Positions 16,478 through 25,947 of a DNA stretch of 64,000 nucleotides are shown here, piece after piece. Source of the DNA: Paenibacillus pectinilyticus (GTDB taxonomy: Bacteria; Bacillota; Bacilli; Paenibacillales; NBRC-103111); assembly GCF_001700435.1 (NCBI RefSeq), contig NZ_LYPC01000030.1, positions 62,001 through 126,000 of the forward strand. Direction: 5' to 3'. Each line of letters begins with the position of its first letter. The stretch's first letter is position 1. The notes under the pieces are model-generated. The model made no database searches, had not been told where the DNA came from, and worked only from the letters and a program-made list of their open reading frames with translations. A program made the position numbers and the translations under genes.

Positions 16478-17551
16478 ATGTTCATGAATAATTTAACAGC
16501 ATTAATTAATACTATTGAGCCGATCTATCAAGAGGTGGCAAATCAAGCAAATGATCATTTAAATCAATTGACGAAGCCACAGGGCAGTTTAGGAAAATTA
16601 GAGGATATAGCACGTCAAGTTGCAGGGATTACTGGTGAAGTAATGCCAACCTTTGATAAGAAAGCTGTTATCGTTATGGCTGGCGATCATGGGGTATGTG
16701 AGGAAGGCATCAGTGCGTTCCCAGCAGAGGTAACTCCGCAAATGGTGCTGAACTTCCTCTACGGCGGGGCTGCAGTTAATGTACTTGCGAGACATGCGGG
16801 TGCTGATGTTGTTTGTGTGGACATGGGGGTTAACGCGGAACTGGAACATCCGAATCTCGTATCGCGTAAAGTCAGAAAAGGCACACGCAATATGGCAAAA
16901 GAAGCGGCGCTGACCTTGGATGAGACGATCCAAGCGATTGAAGCTGGCGCCCTGATCGTAGAAGATTTGGTGGCAAAAGGCTACCGACTTTTCGCAACAG
17001 GCGAAATGGGGATTGGCAATACGACGGCGAGCGCAGCGATATTATGTGCGTTGACAGGCATGGAGGCTAGTCAAACGGTAGGCCGTGGAACAGGTATTGA
17101 TGACACGACTTGGCTGCATAAGCAAGGCGTTGTGAATAAGGCGCTGGAAGTGAACGCGCTGCGTGAACCTCTAAACACGAGCGCAGAGTACGCCCTTGAG
17201 GTATTAAGCAAGGTCGGGGGATTAGAGATCGCCGGACTTGTTGGGGTGATCCTCGGCGCGGCGAAGCACCGCTGCCCGGTTGTGGTCGACGGCTTCATCT
17301 CGTCGACAGCTGCTCTCGTGGCGAGCCGATTAGCCCCGCTAAGCGCGTCCTACATGCTCGCCTCGCACTTGTCGCAGGAGCAAGGGCATACGAAGCTGCT
17401 AGAAGCGGTTGGCCTCGCAGCGATGCTGCAAATGGATATGCGACTGGGTGAAGGCACAGGCGCGGTGCTCGTCTTCAACTTGATCGATGCCGCAGGCAAG
17501 ATCATGAAGGAAATGGCGACGTTCGAGAGCGCAGGCGTGTCGCGGGGTTAA
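16478..17551 (+). CDS. cobT: Nicotinate-nucleotide--dimethylbenzimidazole phosphoribosyltransferase
   Basis: A 357-residue protein of usual length. TKPQGSLGKLE, MAGDHGV and GEMGIGNTT are hallmarks of CobT, which makes alpha-ribazole phosphate for the cobalamin lower ligand. The ATG at 16478 follows GGAGG by four bases; ATG 16484 gives better spacing and may be the true start. GC content rises in the last 300 bp. Confidence 0.95.
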   Translation: MFMNNLTALINTIEPIYQEVANQANDHLNQLTKPQGSLGKLEDIARQVAGITGEVMPTFDKKAVIVMAGDHGVCEEGISAFPAEVTPQMVLNFLYGGAAVNVLARHAGADVVCVDMGVNAELEHPNLVSRKVRKGTRNMAKEAALTLDETIQAIEAGALIVEDLVAKGYRLFATGEMGIGNTTASAAILCALTGMEASQTVGRGTGIDDTTWLHKQGVVNKALEVNALREPLNTSAEYALEVLSKVGGLEIAGLVGVILGAAKHRCPVVVDGFISSTAALVASRLAPLSASYMLASHLSQEQGHTKLLEAVGLAAMLQMDMRLGEGTGAVLVFNLIDAAGKIMKEMATFESAGVSRG

Positions 17552-17663
17552 GGGAAAGGCGGCTAGTTGGAAGCTGTCCTACGGAAAGTTATTCAGCAGC
17601 CGTACGTGCACACATGAGCAGGTTACAGCCGCTTGACCTGTAGAGAAGGAGGCGGGACGCGCT

Positions 17664-18224
17664 ATGGCGGTTCTGGTAACGGGCGGTGCGCGCAGCGGCA
17701 AGAGCGCCTTCGCCGAGAAACTGGCTATGCATCGCTGCCAGCGGGGGATTTACATCGCGACCTCCCACATCTACGATGAGGAAATGCGGGAGCGGGTAGG
17801 GCTGCACCAGCAAATGAGGCAGCGTTCTGGATTCCCGTGGGAAACCAAGGAGGAGCCGTATGCGCTGAGGGCTTGCTTGGAACAGCTGAACGAGAGCAAC
17901 GAGGGCTCTGTGGTGTTAGTGGACTGCTTGACGCTATGGCTGACGAATTGGCTGCTCCATTACGAAGATGCTAGCGATGAGATCGCATGCGTGACAGCGC
18001 AAATAGAGGAACTTGTGGAGGCGGTGTCCTCCTACAGTGGACAATTAATTCTCGTCACGAATGAAGTGGGCGATGGCATCGTGCCAGAATATCGACTGGG
18101 ACGGCAATTTCGGGATCTGGCTGGCCGGATGAATCAACGGATGGCTGAGGTATGTCAGCAGGTGTTTTTAGTGACAGTCGGTATCCCCCTAGAATTAAAA
18201 AGCAGGGCTTACAAGCTTGAATAA
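17664..18224 (+). CDS. cobU: Adenosylcobinamide kinase / adenosylcobinamide-phosphate guanylyltransferase
   Basis: 186 residues with a P-loop GGARSGKS at the N-terminus and the histidine-containing GLHQQ segment that carries the GMP intermediate. It phosphorylates adenosylcobinamide and attaches GMP. AGAAGGAGG lies upstream. The 112-bp gap before it contains a GCGGCT/AGCCGC inverted pair. Confidence 0.94.
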   Translation: MAVLVTGGARSGKSAFAEKLAMHRCQRGIYIATSHIYDEEMRERVGLHQQMRQRSGFPWETKEEPYALRACLEQLNESNEGSVVLVDCLTLWLTNWLLHYEDASDEIACVTAQIEELVEAVSSYSGQLILVTNEVGDGIVPEYRLGRQFRDLAGRMNQRMAEVCQQVFLVTVGIPLELKSRAYKLE

Positions 18225-18262
18225 ATAGATGCCTCCGAGCAAGTATGGAACGGTGAACCCTT

Positions 18263-19264
18263 ATGTGGATATATAGTTGGCAGGAAATCGTCTGGATGAC
18301 GGCGGCCGCCATAGCCTTGGACTGGATGATTGGTGACCCGAAGTGGCCAACTCATCCTGTTATTGTAATTGGCCGATGGATTCGCTTCGTGGAGGACAAG
18401 CTTCATCCGCGTGACGCCATAACGAAAGACGGCAGCGGTGAGGAGAGCTCAGGATTACTGCGACTGAAAGGTCTTCTCCTCACTGTATCAACAGTTGTAT
18501 TGAGTTTCGGCAGCGTGTTGTTGCTTGTCCATTTCGCTGATGGCGTCCATCGCTGGTTCGGTTACGCGGTTTCAACGTGGCTCATTTCGACAACTGTCGC
18601 GATCAAGGGATTGAAAGACGCAGCCTACCTCGTCTACAATCCGCTGCGGTCAGGCCATCTCGCGGACGCTCGCAAGTACACCGGCTACATCGTTGGCCGG
18701 GATACAGAGGTGCTCCACGAGGAGGAGCTCACGCGAGCCGTCGTGGAGACGGTCGCGGAGAACATCGTGGACGCGGTTATCGCGCCCTTGTGCTATGCGC
18801 TGCTTGGTGGTGCGCCGCTAGCGATGTTCTACCGTGCATCGAATACGCTGGATTCGATGGTCGGCTACCGAAATGACAGATACCGTCATTTCGGCTGGGC
18901 GTCGGCCCGCTGGGACGACGCGATGAACTGGATCCCGGCGCGGCTGACCGGGATCCTGCTCGTTCTCGTGGCCCTGCTGTCGCGGGGCCTCTCTGCGCGG
19001 CGCGCCGCGGCGGCGATACGCCGCTTCGCGCATTTACACCCCAGCCCGAACAGCGGGATCCCAGAGTCGGCGGTAGCCGGGGCACTCGGGATCGAACTCG
19101 GCGGGCTGAACGTCTATGGCGGCGCTGCGAGTGAGCGCGCTCGCCTGGGCTGGCCGCTGCGTCCGCGTACGCAGCAGGATATTGTCTACGCCGTGAGAAT
19201 GCTCTACGGCGTTAGTTTTGTAGTGATGGGAGGACTCCTGTGCGTCATACTCGTGCTTTGGTAG
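18263..19264 (+). CDS. cbiB: Adenosylcobinamide-phosphate synthase CbiB
   Basis: A 333-residue membrane protein with LDWMIGDPKWPTHPV at the N-terminus and the ETVAENIVDAVIAPL block typical of CbiB/CobD. It joins the aminopropanol-phosphate arm to adenosylcobyric acid. Base composition of about 18.65-19.2 kb is markedly GC-richer than the surroundings, with many GCG, CGC and CGG codons. The gene end overlaps cobS by 25 bases. Confidence 0.94.
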   Translation: MWIYSWQEIVWMTAAAIALDWMIGDPKWPTHPVIVIGRWIRFVEDKLHPRDAITKDGSGEESSGLLRLKGLLLTVSTVVLSFGSVLLLVHFADGVHRWFGYAVSTWLISTTVAIKGLKDAAYLVYNPLRSGHLADARKYTGYIVGRDTEVLHEEELTRAVVETVAENIVDAVIAPLCYALLGGAPLAMFYRASNTLDSMVGYRNDRYRHFGWASARWDDAMNWIPARLTGILLVLVALLSRGLSARRAAAAIRRFAHLHPSPNSGIPESAVAGALGIELGGLNVYGGAASERARLGWPLRPRTQQDIVYAVRMLYGVSFVVMGGLLCVILVLW

Positions 19265-20067
19265 ACTGGCTGCGTGCCTGCATAGCAGCTTTTCAGTTTT
19301 TGACCCGTTTGCCCATCCCCGTGCAGATCGATTATACGGAGCGCGTATTCCAGCGAAGCGCCGTATTTTACCCATTCGTTGGTTTCGTCATCGGACTGCT
19401 TCTCCTGTTGTCAGCTGAGGGACTCAGCTATATTCTTCCGCCAATGCCAGCAGCGATCTTGGTGCTAGCGATTTGGGTCGTCCTTACAGGCGGTCTCCAT
19501 TTGGATGGTCTCATGGATACGGCTGACGGTATCCTCAGTCACAGGTCGCGTGAGCAAATGCTAGAGATCATGAAGGATAGCCGCGTTGGTGCTATGGGGG
19601 TTATTGTGTGTGTCCTTCATCTATTTCTAAAATTTTCCTTGCTCTACACATTGCTTGATAGGCAACAAAATGGCGAGGGGAGTAGTCTATTACTCTTACT
19701 GGCGGTCATTCCGATATGGAGCCGCTGGTTTATGGTGGCGGCGATCAAACATTGGCCGTATGCGAGGCCGAATTCAGGGTTAGGCAGTTTATTTCGTGGC
19801 GTTCAAACGGGGCATGTCGTTATTTCTCTGTTAGTAGCCCTGCTTACAACTACGCTTTTCATATACACGAGCAACACAACCTTTTTGCCAAATTGGAGCC
19901 TGATATTAGGCTTTGCAGCCATCACGATTCTTGCCGGTGCTAGTATGGCGTCGTATATCAGCAGCAAATTAGGCGGCCTAACGGGCGACACATACGGAGC
20001 ATTGAACGAGCTGCTAGAGAGCGTGCTTCTCATTGCGATCATCCTTATTCAAATGAATGTGCTATAA
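19240..20067 (+). CDS. cobS: Adenosylcobinamide-GDP ribazoletransferase (cobalamin synthase)
   Basis: 275 residues, hydrophobic throughout, with FLTRLPIP at the N-terminus and the acidic GGLHLDGLMDTADG motif needed for metal and substrate binding. It joins adenosylcobinamide-GDP and alpha-ribazole. The GTG start lies within the end of cbiB and is preceded by GGGAGG. Confidence 0.94.
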   Translation: MRHTRALVDWLRACIAAFQFLTRLPIPVQIDYTERVFQRSAVFYPFVGFVIGLLLLLSAEGLSYILPPMPAAILVLAIWVVLTGGLHLDGLMDTADGILSHRSREQMLEIMKDSRVGAMGVIVCVLHLFLKFSLLYTLLDRQQNGEGSSLLLLLAVIPIWSRWFMVAAIKHWPYARPNSGLGSLFRGVQTGHVVISLLVALLTTTLFIYTSNTTFLPNWSLILGFAAITILAGASMASYISSKLGGLTGDTYGALNELLESVLLIAIILIQMNVL

Positions 20068-20091
20068 ACTTTAAGAGTGAAAGGAGTGACT

Positions 20092-21207
20092 ATGATGTTG
20101 GAGCGATACGGCCATGGCGGTGATTTATGGACGGCAGCGGAAGCCTTTGGACGGCCGAAGGAGCAATTTCTGGACTACAGTTCGAATATGAATCCTCTTG
20201 GGCCGCCCGAGGTAGTCAAGCAGATTTTGATAGAGAGCTGGCGTGATATTGTCAAATATCCAGATCCTGCTGTTCGTGAACTGAGGCAGAAGCTGTCCCA
20301 GAAATACGAGATCGATCCCGAAAGTATTTTGGTTGGAAACGGGGCTGCAGAGCTCATTGATCTGATTATTCGCGTGTTAAAGCCGACGACTACAGGGCTT
20401 GCTAGGCCATCTTTTAGCGAGTATGAGGAGGCGGTTCACAAAGTAGAGGGCGGGCTCATTAGCCTTCCTTTGTTCCCTCAGCACCAATTCGAGCTTCAGT
20501 GGCAAGACGTGGAAGCCTCGCTTACTGCGCTAGATATACTTTTCCTCGGTCATCCCAACAATCCGACTGGGAGAATTCTTTCTTCGTCGATCGTCTCGCA
20601 TCTACTAGGGAGTGGACGCAAGCTTGTGCTGGATGAGGCGTTTATGGATTTTGTTCAACAAGAAAAGGAGCACTCGCTGCTCAAGCTTGCCTCCACGTGC
20701 CAAGATCTGATCGTCATCCGTTCCATGACTAAATTCTATTCGATTCCCGGCATTCGCCTAGGCTTTGTAGTAGCTCATCCTGATCTTATCGCGCAGCTGC
20801 GCTATCAACAGGTGCAATGGAGTGTGAATTATCTCGCACAACGTATTGGGGCTGCGGTACTGGAAGATGAGTCTTTTGAGCAGTCCACGAGAGAGTGGCT
20901 TCAGATAGAGAAACCGTGGTTGATGGCGGAGCTTAGCCGGTTAGGGTTGGATGTGGTGCCGAGTGATGTGAATTTTCTGCTGTTTGCGTTTCCAGAATCG
21001 AGTGGAAAGACTGTCAAACAAGCGCAGCAATATATGGGACATCAAGGGATTCTCATTCGCGATGCCTCGCTTTTTGAAGGATTGAATGAACGGTATTGTC
21101 GTGTAGCGATCCGTCTCCGTGAGGATAACGAACGGCTGATTCAAGTCTTAAGCAACTTCATGCGCGATGTATATCCGATTGGAGAGGAGGGGGTTCTCAA
21201 TGAGTAA
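20092..21207 (+). CDS. cobD: Threonine-phosphate decarboxylase CobD
   Basis: 371 residues of aminotransferase fold I, resembling histidinol-phosphate aminotransferase, with YGHGGDLW at the front, DYSSNMNPLGPP and the PLP lysine in SMTKFYSIPGIRLG. In this context it makes aminopropanol phosphate for CbiB. ATG 20092 is preceded by AAGGAG; ATG 20095 is an alternative. Confidence 0.9.
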   Translation: MMLERYGHGGDLWTAAEAFGRPKEQFLDYSSNMNPLGPPEVVKQILIESWRDIVKYPDPAVRELRQKLSQKYEIDPESILVGNGAAELIDLIIRVLKPTTTGLARPSFSEYEEAVHKVEGGLISLPLFPQHQFELQWQDVEASLTALDILFLGHPNNPTGRILSSSIVSHLLGSGRKLVLDEAFMDFVQQEKEHSLLKLASTCQDLIVIRSMTKFYSIPGIRLGFVVAHPDLIAQLRYQQVQWSVNYLAQRIGAAVLEDESFEQSTREWLQIEKPWLMAELSRLGLDVVPSDVNFLLFAFPESSGKTVKQAQQYMGHQGILIRDASLFEGLNERYCRVAIRLREDNERLIQVLSNFMRDVYPIGEEGVLNE

Positions 21208-22810
21208 CCGTGCGGAGCAAGCTTCGGTATTGATGATTCAAGGCACGGCATCCGACGTTGGCAAAAGTATTCTTACGGCAGCACTTTGCCGTATTTTCAC
21301 GCAAGATGGCTGGCAGACGGCCCCTTTTAAATCACAAAACATGTCTCTTAACTCTTATATCACCTTCGATGGTAAAGAGATTGGCAGGGCTCAAGGTGTG
21401 CAGGCGGATGCTTGCCGGATTGCGGCTACGACCGATATGAATCCGATTCTGCTGAAGCCTAAGCAAGATATGGTGGCACAAGTGGTTGTGCATGGAAAGC
21501 CGTATGCTGATCTGGATGCAAGAACGTATCGTGAATCGTATTTGCCCAAAGCAGAAGTCATCGTGAAAGATGCCTTAGCGCGACTGCGGAGCCAATACGA
21601 CTTGGTTGTCTTGGAAGGTGCTGGGAGCCCAGCCGAGGTGAATTTGAAAGATCGCGACATTGTGAACATGAGGCTGGCCGGTTGGGCAGATTCGCCGGTT
21701 CTGCTCGTTGCCGATATTGATCGTGGCGGGGTTTTTGCTTCGATTGTAGGGACGCTCGAGATCCTGACTCCCGAGGAAAGAGATCGTGTGAAAGGATTTA
21801 TTATTAATAAATTTCGTGGCGATGTCAGTTTGTTGAAACCCGGCTTGGATTGGCTGGAGGAGCGGACTGGTAAGCCGGTTCTTGGTGTTATCCCTTATCT
21901 ACAGCAGCTTGGCATTGAAGATGAGGATTCAGCGTCTTTGGATTCCAAAAGGGCACAGCGTAATAGGTTTACAGATGACCTCATGAAACGTCCTGATCAA
22001 CTGGATATCGCTGTGATTCGCTTGCCTCGTCTTTCGAACTTTACTGACTTTGATCCGCTGCAAGAGGAATCAGATGTACATTTTCGCTACATCGACCATC
22101 TTGCGGATTGGGGAGAGCCAGATGTGATTCTGTTGCCTGGCAGCAAGAATACGATGGAAGACCTACATTACCTCAAGGAATCGGGCTTGGCGGCGCGAGT
22201 GACCTCTTTTGTGCAGGAGGAAGGTGGTCATGTTGTAGGTATTTGTGCGGGATACCAGATGCTTGGGGTCACGCTTTCAGATCCTGGCCGGTACGAATCG
22301 GAGCATGAAGCGCTCGAGGGCTTGGGGTTGCTGCCTACGGAAACTATGTTTACGTCAGATAAACGAACGGTTCGGGTGCAGGGTGTCAGTACCCTTTTCG
22401 CTGGGGAACGTTTGGAAATTGCTATCGATGGTTATGAAATTCATATGGGGCGTACCCATTATAAGCAAGATAGTATGGCTCCATTTCGGATTACGGCACA
22501 AAGTGGTACGAATTCCCATCATCCTTTAGGATCACAGCAATTGCATGATGACGGCGCTGCCTCCTCAGACGGACGTGTATGGGGCACCTACATTCATGGT
22601 ATTCTGCATAATGATGATTTTCGTAGAGCATGGTTAAATCGCATTCGCGCGAACAAAGGATTATCCCCGATCTCAGAGGGACTGCGATATAAAGAACGGC
22701 GTGAGGCGGCATTTGATCGATTGGCTGAACATGTGAGGCATTACTTGGATATGTCGCGCATCTATGAGATGATGGGAGTATCTAAGCCTACGAAAATGGA
22801 GGGTATCTGA
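21200..22810 (+). CDS. cobQ: Cobyric acid synthase
   Basis: 536 residues. The N-terminal ATPase domain has QGTASDVGKS (P-loop-like) and the AQGVQA block; the C-terminal glutaminase domain has the nucleophile Cys in GICAGYQMLG. It amidates cobyrinic a,c-diamide to cobyric acid. AGGAGGGGG supports ATG 21200 over the longer frame from 21167. It overlaps cobD by eight bases. Confidence 0.95.
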   Translation: MSNRAEQASVLMIQGTASDVGKSILTAALCRIFTQDGWQTAPFKSQNMSLNSYITFDGKEIGRAQGVQADACRIAATTDMNPILLKPKQDMVAQVVVHGKPYADLDARTYRESYLPKAEVIVKDALARLRSQYDLVVLEGAGSPAEVNLKDRDIVNMRLAGWADSPVLLVADIDRGGVFASIVGTLEILTPEERDRVKGFIINKFRGDVSLLKPGLDWLEERTGKPVLGVIPYLQQLGIEDEDSASLDSKRAQRNRFTDDLMKRPDQLDIAVIRLPRLSNFTDFDPLQEESDVHFRYIDHLADWGEPDVILLPGSKNTMEDLHYLKESGLAARVTSFVQEEGGHVVGICAGYQMLGVTLSDPGRYESEHEALEGLGLLPTETMFTSDKRTVRVQGVSTLFAGERLEIAIDGYEIHMGRTHYKQDSMAPFRITAQSGTNSHHPLGSQQLHDDGAASSDGRVWGTYIHGILHNDDFRRAWLNRIRANKGLSPISEGLRYKERREAAFDRLAEHVRHYLDMSRIYEMMGVSKPTKMEGI

Positions 22811-22811
22811 G

Positions 22812-23381
22812 ATGAAAATATATACGCGCACAGGAGATGCTGGGCAAACCGGTGTGATTGGCGGTCGTGTGGATAAAGATGATGATCGGGTTGAAGCTTA
22901 TGGCACAACAGATGAACTGAACAGCTTCCTTGGTCAAGCGATGAGCTTCATGGATTCACAGAAATACCCGGATTTATTGCCAGATTTGCTGCAGGTGCAG
23001 CATGAGCTGTTTGATTGCGGATCAGATTTGGCGCTTCTGAAGCAGGATCTCCGTCCTTATAAAGTAACAGCAGATATGGTAGATGCACTTGAGGTGTGGA
23101 TTGATAAATACGATGCTGAGACACCGGATATTACACGCTTTATTTTGCCAGGTGGGGGGACGGTATCCTCGACTTTGCATGTATGCCGTACCGTGTGCCG
23201 GAGAGCCGAGCGCCTAGTGGTTACACTCGCACGCACGCAGGAGATTAATCCGGAGGTACGCCGCTATTTGAACCGATTGTCGGACTTTTTCTTTACGATC
23301 GCCCGCACTGCGAATTTCCGTGAGGGAATTGCTGATGTGGAATATATCCGTAGTGCTGAGGTGTTTAAACGTAAATCATGA
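22812..23381 (+). CDS. PduO-type ATP:cob(I)alamin adenosyltransferase
   Basis: 189 residues. MKIYTRTGDAGQTG and the DELNSFLG motif define PduO-type enzymes, and the RRAERLV segment lies late in the chain. It adds the adenosyl group to the corrin cobalt. It begins one base after cobQ ends and overlaps the next gene by four bases, so it is part of the operon. Confidence 0.94.
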   Translation: MKIYTRTGDAGQTGVIGGRVDKDDDRVEAYGTTDELNSFLGQAMSFMDSQKYPDLLPDLLQVQHELFDCGSDLALLKQDLRPYKVTADMVDALEVWIDKYDAETPDITRFILPGGGTVSSTLHVCRTVCRRAERLVVTLARTQEINPEVRRYLNRLSDFFFTIARTANFREGIADVEYIRSAEVFKRKS

Positions 23382-24319
23382 GCTACTATGAACCCTTAGT
23401 ATACGTTGTGCCGGAAGAGGAAGAAGGCTTCATTCTCAAAACGGTGCTGCAAAAAAGATTGATGGTCTCCCGTAAATTGTTATCCCGTATTAAGCTGACA
23501 GAGCGTGGGATTACGGTAAATGGGGAACGCCAGTATATCAATATCAAAGTCAAAGCAGGCGACCGTGTGGAAATTCGCATGGAAGAGGAGCAATCGGAGG
23601 ATATCCTGCCTCAGGATCTCCCCCTGCACATTCTCCACGAAGATGAGCATCTGCTTATTCTTGCCAAAGATGCGGGGATTATCGTTCATCCGACGCATGG
23701 TCATTACACGAATACGATCGCGAATGGCGTAGTGTATCATTGGCAGCAAGCGGGAATCACGTGCCGTTTCCGTCCGGTACATCGCCTGGACCAAGAAACT
23801 TCGGGCGTTCTGGCCATTGCGAAGACACCTTATGTGCATCAACAAATTTCCGAACAGATGATTCAGCATCAGGTGAAAAAAGAGTATCTTGCGTTCGTAT
23901 GGGGTACGCTCACTTCACCGAATGGGACGATCAATGAGCCCATTGATCGTGACCCGGATCAGCCTCATGTTCGGATTGTTCGAGAGGATGGCTATGCGGC
24001 TGTGACTCATTATGAGGTCGTCAAACATTTCGCAAAGGCGACACTCGTTCGCATTTGGCTTGAAACCGGCCGGACACATCAAATTCGCGTGCATATGCGG
24101 CACTTAGGGCATCCACTGCTTGGTGACAAGATGTACACGTTGCCCCAGTATGAGGAGCTTGCTGCTGATCTTGAAGTCAGTGGACGTTTGGATCGGCAAG
24201 CACTGCATGCGTTTAAATTGGCTTTTGTACATCCAGGTACGAGGGAATGGACGGAATTTCATGCCCCTTTACCTGCTGATTTATCCGAATTGGAGCAATG
24301 GTTGACGTTGAGCAGGTAA
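23378..24319 (+). CDS. RluA family pseudouridine synthase
   Basis: 313 residues: an S4 RNA-binding segment near the N-terminus and a RluA-type catalytic domain with the Asp in HRLDQETSG and the GRTHQIRVHM motif. It isomerises uridines in rRNA or tRNA. Its ATG overlaps the adenosyltransferase stop (ATGA), so it is translationally coupled to the B12 operon, an unusual partner whose link to B12 may be incidental. Confidence 0.93.
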   Translation: MSYYEPLVYVVPEEEEGFILKTVLQKRLMVSRKLLSRIKLTERGITVNGERQYINIKVKAGDRVEIRMEEEQSEDILPQDLPLHILHEDEHLLILAKDAGIIVHPTHGHYTNTIANGVVYHWQQAGITCRFRPVHRLDQETSGVLAIAKTPYVHQQISEQMIQHQVKKEYLAFVWGTLTSPNGTINEPIDRDPDQPHVRIVREDGYAAVTHYEVVKHFAKATLVRIWLETGRTHQIRVHMRHLGHPLLGDKMYTLPQYEELAADLEVSGRLDRQALHAFKLAFVHPGTREWTEFHAPLPADLSELEQWLTLSR

Positions 24320-24323
24320 ATTC

Positions 24324-24359
24324 ATAAAAACCATGCCAATTTACGGATGGTTTTTATTT
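24324..24359 (+). terminator. Terminator ending the cobalamin operon
   Basis: AAAAACCAT and ATGGTTTTT enclose a 13-nt loop, followed by ATTTA. Confidence 0.8.
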
Positions 24360-24447
24360 ACAATTACTTGACTTTCCTTGTCAATTAGCCCAAAATTTTA
24401 AGTAGTTCTATTTAGATTATCATACGGCATAAAGGAGTTATTACAAC

Positions 24448-24813
24448 GTGGGTGTTACAGTGTATGGTTACGATAAATGCGGGACATGCCGTAGTACAAT
24501 AAAATGGCTGAAGGCGCATGAGATTGAGATTAAAGACAACGTTCCCTTATTCGAAACGCCGCCTACGGCGACAGAACTAGCGGAATTGCTAAAGCTTAGC
24601 GGTCTTGAGATCAAGAAGTTTTTCAATACATCTGGTGAAGTATATAAAGAGATGAACTTGAAAGACAAGCTGCCAGGCATGTCGCAAGAGCAGATGCTTG
24701 AACTATTAGCTTCTAATGGCAGATTAATTAAGCGCCCTATCGTAACGGATGGTCATCAAGTAACGGTTGGTTTCAAGGAAGATGTGTTTGAGGACGTATG
24801 GGCAAAGGGGTAA
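24448..24813 (+). CDS. Spx/ArsC family thioredoxin-fold protein
   Basis: 121 residues with YGYDKCGTCRST, a CxxC redox pair near the N-terminus, and a C-terminus KRPIVTDG typical of ArsC/Spx/YusI proteins. The RPI arginine/proline motif is present. Length (121) is closer to the YusI/YffB group than to Spx proper (131), so arsenate-reductase-like or Spx-like roles are both open. The GTG start has AAGGAG upstream. Confidence 0.8.
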   Translation: MGVTVYGYDKCGTCRSTIKWLKAHEIEIKDNVPLFETPPTATELAELLKLSGLEIKKFFNTSGEVYKEMNLKDKLPGMSQEQMLELLASNGRLIKRPIVTDGHQVTVGFKEDVFEDVWAKG

Positions 24814-24820
24814 TGTAAAC

Positions 24821-25921
24821 ATGGCAGACAACGAGAAGAAACCAGCACGCAAAAAATCACCCCTCGCCATTGGTGGATTTTTCGCCGTCCTTCTATCCCA
24901 AGGGAAGCTGCTCCTTGCTGCTTTGAAGTTTGGTAAGGTTGGCGGCGCCATTATTTCTATGTTTATTACGATCTGGGCTTATGCGTACCTAGCTCCGCTG
25001 CCATTTGCAATTGGGCTTGTTGTGATGATACTTATTCACGAACTTGGTCATGTGTTGGCGGCGAAGATGAAAGGGCTACCAGTTTCAGCGCCTGTCTTTA
25101 TCCCTTTTCTTGGTGCATTGATAACTATGAAAAAAAATCCGAGTGATGCCGCCACAGAAGCCTTCATCGGTATTGGCGGTCCGATCCTTGGCACCGTCGG
25201 CGGGGTTGCCGCTTTTGGCTTAGGTGTATATTTGGATTCGGGTGTGATCGTATCTGTCGCTTATGCGGCATTTTACCTCAATCTAATTAATTTATTGCCG
25301 ATTCATCCGTTAGATGGCGGTCGAATCTCGACAGCGGTGACTCGCTGGTTGTGGGCACTTGGTTTGATTGGTGGACTCGTCTTCATTATCTATATTCATA
25401 ACTATGTTAATAAGCTGATCTTTTTTGTCATTTGGGCTATGTTTGCTTGGGATCTCTACAAAAAGTTTGTCAGATACCGGAACAAGGAAGAACGTGTAAC
25501 TGTGGCTACTCGCTTTGAATTTGCCGCCAATCATTTGTTGCAGCAAGGGTACATGATCCCAGGCGAGAATCACACACGTGACTTGGCATTCAAGACCTAT
25601 TCAGATCTACAAGGTCCTGGAGCGGGCCGGCAAACATTGACGATGGAATGGCAAGGTATTGGTTTTGAGGGGCATGCCTATATGCCTGTGCAGTCGCTTA
25701 TCCGACGTGTTCAATTAGTCAAGGTTGAACAACTGAATAAAGAAGACGGCTTCTACCTAGGGCTTCAAGTTCAAGTCGAATATACCCCGCTCGGGATACA
25801 GGAAAGCTATTATGATGTGCCGGCACGAACACGCTGGAAGTTTGGTATCGCCTATTTGGTCTTAATCTTGTTTTTACTTTATATGATCAGACTTGTTCAT
25901 CAAGTCGGAATCCTAGCATGA
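24821..25921 (+). CDS. Site-2 protease family (M50) membrane metalloprotease
   Basis: 366 residues with HELGH at 73-77 (zinc ligands and catalytic Glu), a later HPLDGGR motif supplying the Asp ligand, and several membrane segments. A lysine-rich N-terminus precedes the first helix. The C-terminal soluble domain is unusual and is followed by one last membrane segment. The start is seven bases after the preceding gene, so they probably form an operon. Substrate unknown. Confidence 0.85.
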   Translation: MADNEKKPARKKSPLAIGGFFAVLLSQGKLLLAALKFGKVGGAIISMFITIWAYAYLAPLPFAIGLVVMILIHELGHVLAAKMKGLPVSAPVFIPFLGALITMKKNPSDAATEAFIGIGGPILGTVGGVAAFGLGVYLDSGVIVSVAYAAFYLNLINLLPIHPLDGGRISTAVTRWLWALGLIGGLVFIIYIHNYVNKLIFFVIWAMFAWDLYKKFVRYRNKEERVTVATRFEFAANHLLQQGYMIPGENHTRDLAFKTYSDLQGPGAGRQTLTMEWQGIGFEGHAYMPVQSLIRRVQLVKVEQLNKEDGFYLGLQVQVEYTPLGIQESYYDVPARTRWKFGIAYLVLILFLLYMIRLVHQVGILA

Positions 25922-25947
25922 CTAACATATTAATGAGGAAGTAACCC

